A stretch of DNA of 64,000 nt from Chloroflexota bacterium (GCA_004297765.1 SCTZ01000111.1:1-64000); one strand, 5' to 3'; numbered from the stretch's first letter, positions 41,249-50,640 are shown. A program made the numbers and translations. The notes: a model not told the origin generated them from the sequence alone.

Positions 41249-41328
41249 GTGCGATCGTCTCCTCTTCAGCGCGTCGGCCACCGATGCTGGCGCGGTGCTC
41301 CCGACTCAAGCAGATTACACAACTAAGG

Positions 41329-42492
41329 TCACTTCGCAACGCCGACAGCAACGACTTTCTGAGCCGCCTCGGCCAAGCCGGACGCTAGTTCCAGGCGCAA
41401 CCCGGAGTTCGCCAGGATAGCGCGCCCTTCCTCCACGTTGGTGCCCACCAGTCGAACAACCATCGGCGCCCGCAGGTCGACCCGCTTCGCGGCCTCGACA
41501 ATGCCGTTGGCAACGACGTCGCAGCGCGTGATACCGCCGAAGATATTGATGAGCACAGCGCGCACGTTGGGATCGCTGAGGATAATTCGGAAGGCATTGG
41601 TGACCTGATCTGCGTTCGCCCCACCGCCGACGTCCAGGAAGTTGGCCGGCTCACCCCCATAGTATTTGATCAGGTCCATGGTCGCCATAGCCAGCCCGGC
41701 CCCGTTGACCATACAACCGACCGATCCGTCCAGCTTGATGTAGTTGATACCGTAACGGGAGGCTTCGACCTCGAGCGGCGCCTCCTCGCCCGTATCGCGC
41801 AACTCTTTTATCTCGGGATGGCGAAAGAGCGCGTTGTCATCGAAGTTGAGCTTGGCGTCCAGGGCCAGCACTGAGCCCGCACCCGTGACGACCAGCGGGT
41901 TTATCTCCGCCAACGAGCAGTCAAGGTCGGTGAAAACCCGGTACAGGTTGCCCACAAGCTTCACCGCAGCCTTGGCCTGATCCCCAGACAGGCCAATACC
42001 GTAGGCAAGCTTGCGGCCGTGGAATGGACGAAAACCGGTGGCAGGGTCCACCCAGGCCTTGACGATCTTCTCCGGCGTGGTGGCGGCAACCTCTTCGATC
42101 TCCATGCCGCCTGCCGCGCTCGCCATCAGAACGGGCATCCCGCGCTGCCGGTCCAGGACGATGCCCAAGTATAACTCTTTGGAGATGGCCATGGCCTCCT
42201 CCACCAGCACCGCCCGAACTCGCACGCCCTCCGCGGTTGTCTGGGGTGTGACCAGCGGCTTTTCGAACATGTCACTGGCGCGCGCCACGGCGTCGTCTAC
42301 GCCGTCCACCACCTTCACACCGCCACCCTTGCCGCGGCCGCCCGCATGAACCTGCGCTTTGACAACTACGCGGCCGCCTAGATCGGCAGCCGCAGTGCGC
42401 ACCTCATCAAGGGTCCAGGCGGGCCGCCCCTTGGGGATCGGTACGTCGTACCGCGCCAGGATCTCCTTGGCCTGATACTCGTGGATCTTCAT
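41329..42492 (-). CDS. sucC: Succinyl-CoA synthetase beta subunit
   Basis: A 387-aa ATP-grasp subunit of standard length, starting [20 protein letters not shown] at ATG 42492 behind GGAGGT. Conserved parts are [20 protein letters not shown] (nucleotide binding), LEINPLV-like [12 protein letters not shown], and [20 protein letters not shown] with [13 protein letters not shown]. It forms the nucleotide-specific half of the enzyme with SucD. Confidence 0.97.
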   Translation of the reverse strand: MKIHEYQAKEILARYDVPIPKGRPAWTLDEVRTAAADLGGRVVVKAQVHAGGRGKGGGVKVVDGVDDAVARASDMFEKPLVTPQTTAEGVRVRAVLVEEAMAISKELYLGIVLDRQRGMPVLMASAAGGMEIEEVAATTPEKIVKAWVDPATGFRPFHGRKLAYGIGLSGDQAKAAVKLVGNLYRVFTDLDCSLAEINPLVVTGAGSVLALDAKLNFDDNALFRHPEIKELRDTGEEAPLEVEASRYGINYIKLDGSVGCMVNGAGLAMATMDLIKYYGGEPANFLDVGGGANADQVTNAFRIILSDPNVRAVLINIFGGITRCDVVANGIVEAAKRVDLRAPMVVRLVGTNVEEGRAILANSGLRLELASGLAEAAQKVVAVGVAK

Positions 42493-42739
42493 CGTACCTC
42501 CATCGCTGCGAGCCTTTGACTCCGCATGTACTCGCCCGACACGAGTCAATGCGTGCCCACCGTGCCACGGCACGCTGTGCCGCATTATTTTACCATCTGA
42601 TAACTCTTTCGGCTAGTTGGCCAATCCACTGCGCAGGATCGGTCTTCAGTCCTTTGACACACCATCAGGTGCTATGTTAAGCTAGGGCAAATTCGGAGGA
42701 CGCCCAACTGCCGCACTTTTGCTACGTAAACTGGAGACA

Positions 42740-44893
42740 ATGCGCAGGTACCGGTCCGCCTTCTCGTTCTGGCTAATCCTTCTGGTTCTTGGCATACCTC
42801 TAGCGCTTGTGTTACGCCCAAACATCGAGGCCAGCCAGCCTAAGATGGAGCAAGCGGTAGGTAGTCAGGCACTTATCGTGCTGCCCACGTCCTGGCGGGA
42901 TGACGCGGCCGTGAGCCTGGCCGCCTCTGATCTGTCGGCTCTGCTCGCTAGCGCGTACCAGTTTCAGCCCACCGTGGTCTACGACACCGATGTGACGTCC
43001 CTGGGTCCCTTTGCCTTCGTGATCGGTGATGCGTCCAACACCTGGCTCTCCACTCTGGAGAACGCTCAGGCCTCCTCCGGGATTCAGATGCCCGCGGAAG
43101 GCTTTCACATCGTGCAGGAGATGCACGGCGTCGCGTCGGTGACCAGGATCCAGGGCGCCGACTTGCTGGGCAGCGTCTATGGCGTCTTCCATCTTATCGA
43201 TCTGTTGCGCTTGAATCGGCAAACGCTGTTCGAGCCTCTCGATATCATGCGCAGCCCACAGATGACACTGCGCGCCGTCTCCGATCCCACCGGATCTACC
43301 ATGTACCCGTCCCCGGAGGACGCCCTGCGCGCAGGATACAACACTGTCTTCATCGAACCGTGGCCTGGTCTCATCTCGTACGCTGACTTCGATCCAGCTA
43401 TTACTGCTCCAGACAAGTACGCCTCGTATACCGCATGGGTCGAGCAAAACCGCAAGAAGGCTGGAGATGAGATAGCCCGTGCTCGGCAGCTACACTTGAG
43501 GATCGCCACCATGGGAGACGTGATCAGCTTTCCCAGGCAGACCCTGTCCATTTACAGGACACAGGCCACCTACGATGACGATCTGACACGCTTCTGCATC
43601 GCTAAGCAAAGAACGCGCGACCTGCTATCGTACTCGCTGGACAACCTTCTGACAACCCTTCCGGAGATCGACTATGTCATGGTGCGAACCGGCGAGAACT
43701 ACTCCTCGGGCCCCCTGACAGGCAACAATCCCGCAATCGGCAACAAAGCGGCCTGTGGGAATCTGGACGACGTCCGGCGCCTGCAATTGGTAATTAACAC
43801 GGTCTACGATCAGGTAGTAACACGACACGGCAAGACATACATCCACCGAGCCTGGGACCTGGGCGAGAACGGGTTCCATGCCAACCCCGACTATGCCAGG
43901 GCTGTGCTGAGCGGCGTCCCCAACCGAGATAAGCTGATCGTCTCCTTCAAACAGACCAAGACCGATTACTGGCGGTTCAACGGCATGAACCCCAATATCG
44001 GCACGCAGGACGTCAGCCAGATGATCGAGGAACAGGTCGCGCGAGAGTACGAGGGCAAGGGGGCCTTCCCCAACTACGTCGGCGGACTGATCGCGGACGG
44101 CGGGGAGGAGGATCGCCCACCGGCTGGTCTGGAGTACGCGTACCAGCACGGGGTGCGAGCCGTATGGGTTTGGGCCAAAGGTGGAGGATGGGGCGGACCC
44201 GAGCTACGCTCCACGGTGTGGCTTGATGCCAACTTCTATGCGGTGAGCCGCCTGATCTGGGACACTCAAGCTTCGCCGGAGGTGCTGGCACAAGACTGGG
44301 CCACACTTCGGTTCGGACCGAAGGCCGCCAGCAAAGTGGCCGAGGTGCTCATGAAATCTGACGACGTAGTACTCGGCGCCCTGTACGTTGGACCATTGGG
44401 CAACAAGCGTCGCGGCTGGACACCGAATCATCTCTGGGTCAGGGACGATATTATCCAGGGCGGAGACGCTCTCACCCAGATCTACCAGGCTACCAAGGAC
44501 GACAAGGATTTCCAGGCCACGCTGCGTGAAAAAGCGGTCGCATTGGAGCTGCTGGACAGTATGATCGCCGACTACAAGGAGGCGATGCCGCTAGCGGAAG
44601 ACCGCGAGCTGGCAGAACGGGTCCTCAATACCCTGACGTACGAGAGATCCCTCGTCGAGACACTTAACCATTACCTCATCGGCATGCTACACTATTACCG
44701 CTGGCTGGACTCCAACAAGAAGAACGCCACGGAGCGTGCCGCCGCGACGACGGAGCTGCGAAGCTGGCAAGACAGCTGGACCCACTACACCACCGTGGTC
44801 GCTGCGCTTCCAGGGGTCGCCACGCCCTATCGTGATTCCGGAATGGTGAAGACCGCCACATCGGCTCTTCAGCAGTTACAAGAGGTCAAGTAG
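42740..44893 (+). CDS. Exported glycoside hydrolase-like protein with alpha-glucuronidase (GH67)-like N-terminal fold
   Basis: About 717 aa with an N-terminal membrane anchor or signal (FSFWLILLVLGIPLALVLRP). Residues about 45-165 resemble the carbohydrate-esterase/hydrolase N-terminal domain that precedes GH67, GH20 and GH84 barrels (FVIGDAS..., AEGFHIVQEMHGVASVTRIQ, GADLLGSVYGVFHLIDLLRL). Then comes a barrel-like part with TYIHRAWDLGENGFHANPDY, KLIVSFKQTKTDYWRFNGMN and GVRAVWVWAKGGGWGGPELR. Catalytic acids cannot be assigned by eye. Acting outside the membrane on plant or microbial polysaccharide is likely. ATG 42740 is preferred to the upstream TTG 42719. Confidence 0.6.
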   Translation: MRRYRSAFSFWLILLVLGIPLALVLRPNIEASQPKMEQAVGSQALIVLPTSWRDDAAVSLAASDLSALLASAYQFQPTVVYDTDVTSLGPFAFVIGDASNTWLSTLENAQASSGIQMPAEGFHIVQEMHGVASVTRIQGADLLGSVYGVFHLIDLLRLNRQTLFEPLDIMRSPQMTLRAVSDPTGSTMYPSPEDALRAGYNTVFIEPWPGLISYADFDPAITAPDKYASYTAWVEQNRKKAGDEIARARQLHLRIATMGDVISFPRQTLSIYRTQATYDDDLTRFCIAKQRTRDLLSYSLDNLLTTLPEIDYVMVRTGENYSSGPLTGNNPAIGNKAACGNLDDVRRLQLVINTVYDQVVTRHGKTYIHRAWDLGENGFHANPDYARAVLSGVPNRDKLIVSFKQTKTDYWRFNGMNPNIGTQDVSQMIEEQVAREYEGKGAFPNYVGGLIADGGEEDRPPAGLEYAYQHGVRAVWVWAKGGGWGGPELRSTVWLDANFYAVSRLIWDTQASPEVLAQDWATLRFGPKAASKVAEVLMKSDDVVLGALYVGPLGNKRRGWTPNHLWVRDDIIQGGDALTQIYQATKDDKDFQATLREKAVALELLDSMIADYKEAMPLAEDRELAERVLNTLTYERSLVETLNHYLIGMLHYYRWLDSNKKNATERAAATTELRSWQDSWTHYTTVVAALPGVATPYRDSGMVKTATSALQQLQEVK

Positions 44894-44906
44894 GCAGGAG
44901 GACTGG

Positions 44907-45680
44907 ATGCTACTCGTTATCGATATCGGCAACACTAACGTCGTGACTGGCCTCTTTCAGCAAGATAAGCTGGTGGCCACGTGGAGGATGGCCACCCAGG
45001 TGCACAAAACCTCCGACGAATACATGGTCCTTCTGGCCAGCTTCTTCTCGTATCGAGGGCTGGGCGCACGAGACGTTCAATCGGTCGTCATTGCCTCCGT
45101 CGTTCCGCCGCTGATCCCTGTCTTCGAGGATGTGTGCCGGCGCTATCTCCAGCAGACGCCTCTCGTCGTCGGTCCCGGCATCAGGACCGGCGTCCGCATC
45201 CTGTACGAGAACCCCAAGGAGGTCGGAGCAGACCGTATCGCCAACGCGCTGGCAGCCTACAAGCTTCACGGTGGACCAGCCATCATCATCGACTTTGGCA
45301 CGGCCACGACCTTCGACGCCATATCCCGCGAGGGCGACTACCTCGGAGGAGCCATCGCGCCCGGCATCGAGATCGCCAGCGAGGCCCTTTTTGAACATAC
45401 TGCCAAGCTCCCCCGCGTAGAGCTGTCTCGCCCCAAGCAAGCCATTGGCAGGAACACCGTAGCCAGTATGCAATCCGGTATTCTCTTCGGCTACGTCGGC
45501 TTGGTGGAGGGGATGGTTGCGCGCATCAAGCAGGAGCTTGGGGGGACCGCTAAGGTCCTGGCTACCGGCGGTCTAGCGGATATAGTGGCACGAGAGAGCC
45601 GTGTCATCGAAGTGGTCGATCATCACATCACCCTCATCGGCCTGCGGCTCATGCACGAGCTTCAGGAGCATAGGACGTAA
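44907..45680 (+). CDS. coaX: Type III pantothenate kinase
   Basis: A 257-aa ASKHA-fold enzyme for the first step of CoA synthesis. MLLVIDIGNTNVVTGLF (phosphate 1), PLVVGPGIRTGVRILYENPK and VGADRIANALAA (the GADR motif), IIDFGTATTFDAIS (phosphate 2) and VLATGGLADIVARES are present. Type III enzymes need a monovalent cation and are not feedback-inhibited by CoA. It begins a short cluster with ubiX and fni; GGAGGA precedes the start. Confidence 0.95.
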   Translation: MLLVIDIGNTNVVTGLFQQDKLVATWRMATQVHKTSDEYMVLLASFFSYRGLGARDVQSVVIASVVPPLIPVFEDVCRRYLQQTPLVVGPGIRTGVRILYENPKEVGADRIANALAAYKLHGGPAIIIDFGTATTFDAISREGDYLGGAIAPGIEIASEALFEHTAKLPRVELSRPKQAIGRNTVASMQSGILFGYVGLVEGMVARIKQELGGTAKVLATGGLADIVARESRVIEVVDHHITLIGLRLMHELQEHRT

Positions 45681-45699
45681 CGGCAATGAGGTTCGTCGG

Positions 45700-46311
45700 T
45701 TGAGGAACGATGCAGCAAGCGAACCGGTGCGCATTATCATCGGCATGTCCGGCGCGACTGGCGCAATCTATGGCATCCGGCTTCTCGAGGTACTGGCCCA
45801 ACGCCCGGAGATCGAGACCCATCTGGTGATCAGCAACCCGGCCCACCGTACCATCGCCCTGGAGACCGATTTCGACATCAAGCATGTGGAGTCTTTGGCC
45901 AAAGAGGTCTACGATGTGAGCGACGTGGGAGCCCGCATCGCCAGCGGCTCCTTCAAGACCGACGGCATGGTTATCGCGCCCTGTAGCGTGAAGACGCTCT
46001 CGGCCATCGCCAACTCTTACAACGATAATCTGCTCGTCCGGGCTGCAGACGTCTGCCTGAAGGAGCGGCGCAGGCTCGTCCTCGTGTTTCGGGAAACGCC
46101 CCTCCACTCCGGCCATATTCGGCAGATGCTATCAGTTTCCGAGATGGGCGGCATCCTTCTCCCCCCCATGCCAGCCTACTACCACCGTCCCCACACCTTG
46201 GACGACATGATCAACCATACGGTCGGCAAAATGCTGGACATGTTCGACATCGAGCACAACCTCTTCAAGCGTTGGGGCAGCCCTGAGCTGATGACCGAGA
46301 GGACCACCTGA
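45700..46311 (+). CDS. ubiX: Flavin prenyltransferase UbiX
   Basis: About 203 aa. The flavoprotein fold shows IIIGMSGATGAIYGIRLLEV, HLVISNPAHRTIALETD, SGSFKTDGMVIAPCSVKTLS, NLLVRAADVCLKERRRLVLV and FRETPLHSGHIRQML. UbiX joins a dimethylallyl unit to FMN, making the prenyl-FMN cofactor of UbiD decarboxylases. Start TTG 45700 has GAGG 8 nt upstream; GTG 45727 (MRIIIGMSG) is equally compatible with family alignments. The stop overlaps the fni start (TGATG). No ubiD lies in the window. Confidence 0.93.
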   Translation: MRNDAASEPVRIIIGMSGATGAIYGIRLLEVLAQRPEIETHLVISNPAHRTIALETDFDIKHVESLAKEVYDVSDVGARIASGSFKTDGMVIAPCSVKTLSAIANSYNDNLLVRAADVCLKERRRLVLVFRETPLHSGHIRQMLSVSEMGGILLPPMPAYYHRPHTLDDMINHTVGKMLDMFDIEHNLFKRWGSPELMTERTT

Positions 46312-47351
46312 TGCATGCCGATCGTAAGCTCTCCCACTTGAGGATCTGCCTGGAGGAGGACGTACAGTTCGAGCACATCCGAGCTGGCTTCGAGGAGTAC
46401 CATTTCGTCCACCAGGCCGTCCCCAACGTGAATCTGGATGACGTGAATCTGGCTACCACCCTATTCGGCAAGCTTCTGCGGTCCCCGCTCATCGTCAGCT
46501 CGATGACCGGAGGCACACCGGAGGCCCGCCAGATCAATCGAAACCTGGCCGCCGCGGCACAGCGTATGGGCGTGGCGATGGCACTTGGCAGCCAGCGAGC
46601 CGCCCTGGAAGACCCCTCTCTGATATCCACCTTCCAGGTGCGCGACCTGGCACCCGATATCCTCCTCCTGGCAAACCTGGGCGCCGTTCAGCTCAACTAT
46701 GGCTATGGGCCGCGGGAATGCGCGACCGCCGTGGAAATGCTGGAGGCCGACGCACTGATTCTCCACCTCAATCCGCTCCAGGAGGCCCTCCAGCCCGGGG
46801 GAGACACCAACTTCGCCGGGTTGCTTCCCAAGATCGAGCGCGTCTGCCGAGAGCTATCCGTCCCTGTCGTCGCCAAAGAGGTCGGCTGGGGCCTATCCCG
46901 AGAAGCGGCTCGTCAACTGAAAGAGGCGGGAGTCGCCGCCCTCGATACCGGGGGCTCGGGCGGAACCAACTGGGCCGCGGTGGAGGCCCACCGCAACGAG
47001 AATACAACCTTGCGTATGGCGGCTCAGGCCTTTGCCCAGTGGGGCATCCCCACCGCCGAGTCAATCATAGCCTGCCGCGAAGCGGCTCCCGATCTGCCCC
47101 TTATCGGCAGCGGAGGCATCCGAACGGGACTGGACGCGGCCAAGGCCATCGCGCTGGGAGCTGATCTAGCTGGACTAGCCTGGCCTCTCCTGCGTCCCGC
47201 CACCATCTCACCGGAAGCGGTCGAAGATGCCCTGCAACAGCTCATCCAGGAGCTGCGCATCGCCGCCTTCTGCACCGGCGCGGCATCCTTGCGTGAGCTG
47301 CGGGAGGGCAAGCCCGTCTATCGGCCGTCATTCCGCGCAAGTGTTGTGTGA
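46311..47351 (+). CDS. fni: Isopentenyl-diphosphate delta-isomerase type 2
   Basis: A 346-aa FMN-dependent TIM-barrel enzyme that interconverts IPP and DMAPP. Typical parts are [96 protein letters not shown] and [20 protein letters not shown]. The start overlaps the ubiX stop, so the enzyme that supplies dimethylallyl units is coupled to the one that uses them. Confidence 0.95.
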   Translation: MHADRKLSHLRICLEEDVQFEHIRAGFEEYHFVHQAVPNVNLDDVNLATTLFGKLLRSPLIVSSMTGGTPEARQINRNLAAAAQRMGVAMALGSQRAALEDPSLISTFQVRDLAPDILLLANLGAVQLNYGYGPRECATAVEMLEADALILHLNPLQEALQPGGDTNFAGLLPKIERVCRELSVPVVAKEVGWGLSREAARQLKEAGVAALDTGGSGGTNWAAVEAHRNENTTLRMAAQAFAQWGIPTAESIIACREAAPDLPLIGSGGIRTGLDAAKAIALGADLAGLAWPLLRPATISPEAVEDALQQLIQELRIAAFCTGAASLRELREGKPVYRPSFRASVV

Positions 47352-47414
47352 CTGCTGAACTGATGCGAATCCGCCGAATCCGACCGATCAGTCCGATCGG
47401 ACCGATCCGACCGA
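47344..47414 (+). repeat. 70-bp dispersed repeat, copy 1 (3' of fni)
   Basis: Begins at the fni stop (TGTGTGACTGCTGAACTGAT), continues GCGAATCCGCCG and a run of GATCCGACC-like palindromic units. The reverse complement of 49373-49442 is closely similar. Both copies lie directly after a gene and read in that gene's direction. Confidence 0.75.
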
Positions 47415-47454
47415 CGCGCACGTGTTCGCCTGTCAGCTCACGAGCCACAAAGCA

Positions 47455-48453
47455 CTAGCTAGAAAAGCCCACCAATTGATCAATCGTGAGCCCCATGCCC
47501 ATCCCACGCTTCACGCTGCCCGAGCGCGATCCACGCTTGCGGCCGCGTTTCGAGCTCGACGGAAGAGGCTGGGCTTTGCTGCCGGCCGCACCTGAGGATT
47601 TCTCCCGCCCACTCGTCGTAGCTGACCTCGGCGTACCTTTCTCGAAGACCTCGTTGAAGAAGGACTCCGCCTGGTCGGCCAGCAGGTCGTGAAAATCACG
47701 GAACAGCGACGCCGCCTCGTGGCCAAGCCAATTATCCGGCAGCAACTCGCGCGGAAGCTGTGGATCGATGTAGGGGAACTTGCGGTACTCGTGGACGACC
47801 ATGACACGTTGGACGAAACACTCTCTGAACTCTACAGGCTCGCCGCTCTCTAGCCTGAGACGCAGATTCTCGTACGCCGGACGATACTTCGACAGGAAGG
47901 CTGCGTACATCTTGTTGATCCCAGCAAGATCCCAGCAATGGGCCACCAGGGCGCGCCCATCCGCAAAGCCGGCATACTGAGCCTCGAAGAGCTGAACTCG
48001 ATCCGTTATCTGAAGCGAATCCACCAGGCTGGCGACCTCTGAGCGAAGATCATAACAGGAGATCCAGGTGGCGTTGCTCAGTAGCCCAAAGCCCAGCCAG
48101 GCAAGTTCCTTGCGCAAACGATCGCGCAGGTGGCGCTTCTGCTCTGGGATGAAGTACGTGAGGAGATACCACTTGCCTTGCCATCTGGTATCACGCGGCT
48201 CCAGGAGCCGACGGCCGCCCTCGGCGTACAGCTTCTTACTCTTGCTGGTCAACGAGTAATAGCTGCGGTTGCCGACCTTCCTGACCTTCAGCCAACCGGT
48301 ACTGCACATCCGGGACAGCGCCGAGCGGATCGCCTGCTCGGAGAGCCCGAAGCACTCCAGCAGCTCGATGATACTGCCCACCCAGATCTCCTCTCCGCGC
48401 TTGCTGACGTAGTCCCCAAAGAAGGTGAAGATCATCGATCTCGGACGCAGCAT
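47455..48453 (-). CDS. PaaX-family transcriptional regulator
   Basis: A 332-aa regulator. N-terminal winged helix: PRSMIFTFFGDYVSKRGEEI, GSIIELLECFGLSEQAIRSA, LSRMCSTGWLKVRKVGNRSY. The central PaaX domain has WYLLTYFIPEQKRHLRDRLR and a C-terminal domain with CFVQRVMVVHEYRKFPYIDP. The last ~60 residues form a basic, Ser/Arg-rich low-complexity tail (KRGRKRGSRSGSVKRGM) not typical of the family. Known PaaX binds phenylacetyl-CoA. Start 48453 has GAGAGGAAG upstream. It is divergent from the MaoC-like gene. Confidence 0.85.
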   Translation of the reverse strand: MLRPRSMIFTFFGDYVSKRGEEIWVGSIIELLECFGLSEQAIRSALSRMCSTGWLKVRKVGNRSYYSLTSKSKKLYAEGGRRLLEPRDTRWQGKWYLLTYFIPEQKRHLRDRLRKELAWLGFGLLSNATWISCYDLRSEVASLVDSLQITDRVQLFEAQYAGFADGRALVAHCWDLAGINKMYAAFLSKYRPAYENLRLRLESGEPVEFRECFVQRVMVVHEYRKFPYIDPQLPRELLPDNWLGHEAASLFRDFHDLLADQAESFFNEVFEKGTPRSATTSGREKSSGAAGSKAQPLPSSSKRGRKRGSRSGSVKRGMGMGLTIDQLVGFSS

Positions 48454-48517
48454 CTTCCTCTCAGTCCTTTCCGCTGTGGGATAGACCGTCACTACGACTG
48501 CCAGACCTGCCTCGTTC

Positions 48518-48619
48518 AGTCTAGCATGGGAGCGAATCATATGTCAATACTAACGTATCGCGTGCTGAATATGCACCAAGATAACGGTTACGCGGCGGTC
48601 GTGAGGCGATTGACATATG
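48518..48619. promoter_or_regulatory. Divergent promoter region with 11-bp dyad, likely regulator operator
   Basis: CATATGTCAAT at 48538-48548 and its perfect complement ATTGACATATG at 48609-48619 flank 60 nt. On the minus strand TTGACA (48547-48542) and TAGACT (48523-48518), spacer 18 nt, make a good promoter for the PaaX gene. On the plus strand TTGACA at 48610-48615 has no clear -10. The arms include both -35 boxes, so a bound dimer could block transcription. Confidence 0.55.
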
Positions 48620-48757
48620 CTTGAGGAAGTATCGGTAGCGTTTCTTCTTTTGAAATATCACGCTTGGGCTTCGGAGCCCCGCAACCAGACACGCAACCAG
48701 AACCGGGTTGACAGGCCCGGTCGCGTCTGATAGCCTCCGCCGAGACGGAGGTTACGT

Positions 48758-49204
48758 ATGTCACAATCAGCCAGGTACATCAACTGGGCCGACATGGCAC
48801 CCGGGCACGTGCTCGAGCCATTCGTCTGGAGAGTTGGACCTCAGGAAATGTCAGCCTACGTGGAAGCCGTAGAGGACGGGGCGGTGGCGGGCGTGCGGAT
48901 CGTGGGCGAAAGGGCCGCGTCCGGTTCGCCCGTCGCACCACCAATGCTGGCCGCGGTGTACTGTCTGCGATCGTTCGTGCCGGACGGGCTGGAGCTGCCA
49001 CCGGGCGGAATCCATCTACGCCAGAGATTCGATTTCCATGCCGTTGTCCTGGCCGGGGACACGCTCACCACCACAGCCACGGTCGAGCAGTGCCGCCCTC
49101 GGGGTGACAAGATCTGGGTAACGCTCTCGACCAACACCGTCAACCAGGACGGCATTCAAGTCGCCACCAGTCGCTTCACCGGCGTCTGGCCCCGCGAAGG
49201 CTAG
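48758..49204 (+). CDS. MaoC-like hotdog-fold dehydratase protein
   Basis: A 148-aa protein with the features of the MaoC/FAS1-like hydratase family: INWADMAPGHVLEPFVWRVG, QEMSAYVEAVEDG, SPVAPPMLAAVYCLRSFVPD, GIHLRQRFDFHAVVLAGDTL and TTTATVEQCRPRGDKIWVTL. The Gly-rich substrate loop AGDTL is conserved, but the Asp/His catalytic pair of true enoyl-CoA hydratases (D..H in the hot-dog helix) is not evident. Acyl-CoA substrate is likely. It is controlled from the PaaX intergenic region. Confidence 0.75.
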   Translation: MSQSARYINWADMAPGHVLEPFVWRVGPQEMSAYVEAVEDGAVAGVRIVGERAASGSPVAPPMLAAVYCLRSFVPDGLELPPGGIHLRQRFDFHAVVLAGDTLTTTATVEQCRPRGDKIWVTLSTNTVNQDGIQVATSRFTGVWPREG

Positions 49205-49223
49205 TTGAGACACCCGGCCGCTC

Positions 49224-49284
49224 CTGGGAGGGCGCGCGTCTCGCCCGTGCGGGGCTCTCTCGGACGAGACGCGCGCCCTCCCAG
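49224..49284 (+). terminator. Strong 20-bp-arm hairpin after the MaoC-like gene
   Basis: CTGGGAGGGCGCGCGTCTCG at 49224-49243 is perfectly complementary to 49265-49284 around a 21-nt loop, starting 20 nt after the stop. No U-run follows. It shares the CTGGGAG start with the 35855 hairpin. Confidence 0.65.
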
Positions 49285-49372
49285 AATTGTGACCAGGTTT
49301 CGGATAACTCGGTGAGCGCCTTTGCTAGTGCAGTGTTACTCGTAATGTGACAGGCGAAGAGCTGCGGGGCCT

Positions 49373-49442
49373 ATCGAATCGGTCGGATCTGACCGATCGG
49401 TCAGATCCGGCGGATACGCATCACTTCATCAGTCACACAGTA
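49373..49442 (-). repeat. 70-bp dispersed repeat, copy 2 (3' of DUF5808 gene)
   Basis: Inverted copy of 47344-47414. It contains a perfect 22-nt palindrome at 49386-49407 (half-site GATCTGACCGA). It begins immediately after the DUF5808 stop in that gene's reading direction. Confidence 0.75.
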
Positions 49443-49733
49443 CTAATGCGCACAGTACTCCTGGTATAGCTCCTTTAGGCGGCTGAACAGGGCGGGGAAG
49501 TTCACGCCCCAACCCAGGCCGAATGCACGCTCGGTGAAAACGCGCGGGTTGTCGGGGTCCCAGTAGGCCTCCCGCAACCGCTCGACCGTCGGCACGCGGT
49601 AATCGTATGGCACGAAGCCCGCGACCTTGCCATGCCAGGTGCGCTCTTCCGGCGGCTTGCGCAACTCCTGCGCGATCGAGGCGGCCACCAGCGTAACGGC
49701 GGCCAAGCGGATCATATTGGCTAGCTTCTTCAT
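49443..49733 (-). CDS. DUF5808 domain small protein
   Basis: A 96-aa protein with a hydrophobic N-terminus (MIRLAAVTLVAASIAQEL) and a C-terminal part REAYWDPDNPRVFTERAFGL, GWGVNFPALFSRL, which fits the DUF5808 pattern (YWxPDDPRLFVPKRFGxGWTxNF). GGAGGAT precedes the start. It is divergent from a PadR regulator, and DUF5808 proteins are often next to regulators and membrane genes. Role unknown. Confidence 0.72.
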   Translation of the reverse strand: MKKLANMIRLAAVTLVAASIAQELRKPPEERTWHGKVAGFVPYDYRVPTVERLREAYWDPDNPRVFTERAFGLGWGVNFPALFSRLKELYQEYCAH

Positions 49734-49934
49734 CGCCTATCCTCCCCTTGTGAGTCTTGGTTTCCAGGCTTGGGAACTCCTGGTCATGGGTCCACAACCG
49801 CATAGTAGGCGGCGCCACGGAATACCCCAATGGCGCAGCACCCGCGACACGACCACGCCAGGCTCCAATACAGACCATACCGTATTTGCGCCCCCGAACG
49901 CAAGCCTGCGGACGGATGAAAAGCCCCCACCCCC

Positions 49935-49989
49935 TTGACACAACCCGCTCCTAACGGCATAATTAGAATATCGCGATATATCGCGATAT
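49935..49989 (+). promoter_or_regulatory. padR promoter with perfect 22-nt operator palindrome
   Basis: TTGACA at 49935-49940 and CATAAT at 49958-49963 are 17 nt apart. A perfect palindrome at 49968-49989 (half-site ATATCGCGATA) covers the expected transcription start. Downstream operators overlapping +1 are typical of autorepressing PadR proteins. Confidence 0.85.
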
Positions 49990-50016
49990 AGCAGTACCGC
50001 ACGGAGGAAGTGTGCC

Positions 50017-50604
50017 ATGACGAAATCGTGGTTCTGGGAACGCGCGCGGGGGAAGTTCTTCGAGCGCGGCGATATGAAGTACATGATCCTATCACTGCTG
50101 CAGGACAAGCCCAAGCACGGCTACGAAATCATCAAGGACCTGGAGCAGCAGTTCGGCGGGTTCTACTCACCTAGCCCGGGATCGATCTATCCGACCTTGC
50201 AGATGCTCGAGGATCAGGGCTACGTGACCTCGATGAGCCAGGACGGCAAACGGGTCTACAGCATCACGGACGAGGGACGCGCCTTCTTATCACAGCGCGA
50301 GGACGTCTTCGAGGACGTCCGAGTGAAGTGGGAGCGCGATTGGGCCCCGCGCGTCCGACACGAGGCGCGTAACCTGGCCCGGGAGTTTCGTGACCTCGGT
50401 CAGACCGTCTTCCAGGGCACGCGCAACGTGCGCACGGAGCCGGATCGACTGGCCCGCATCCGCGACGTGCTCGCCCGCGCCCAGCGCGAGATCTTCGACA
50501 TCCTGGGCGAGGAGCCCAAGAAGAAGCAGGAGCCGGCCCAGACGGCCGAACACGAATCTCAGCCGAGCTCTGAACAGGAACCCCGGCACGGCTTCGAGCA
50601 GTAG
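50017..50604 (+). CDS. PadR-family transcriptional regulator
   Basis: A 195-aa protein. The N-terminal winged helix-turn-helix reads RGDMKYMILSLLQDKPKHGY, EIIKDLEQQFGGFYSPSPGS, IYPTLQMLEDQGYVTSMSQD, followed by GKRVYSITDEGRAFLSQRED, the PadR hallmark. The C-terminus is a helical Vir-like dimer domain and a Glu/Gln-rich tail. Ligand unknown. It is preceded by its own operator and AGGAAG ribosome site, and is divergent from the DUF5808 gene. Confidence 0.93.
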   Translation: MTKSWFWERARGKFFERGDMKYMILSLLQDKPKHGYEIIKDLEQQFGGFYSPSPGSIYPTLQMLEDQGYVTSMSQDGKRVYSITDEGRAFLSQREDVFEDVRVKWERDWAPRVRHEARNLAREFRDLGQTVFQGTRNVRTEPDRLARIRDVLARAQREIFDILGEEPKKKQEPAQTAEHESQPSSEQEPRHGFEQ

Positions 50605-50640
50605 CGATCCGTTGAGGGCGAATAGGGAAATAGGGCACGA

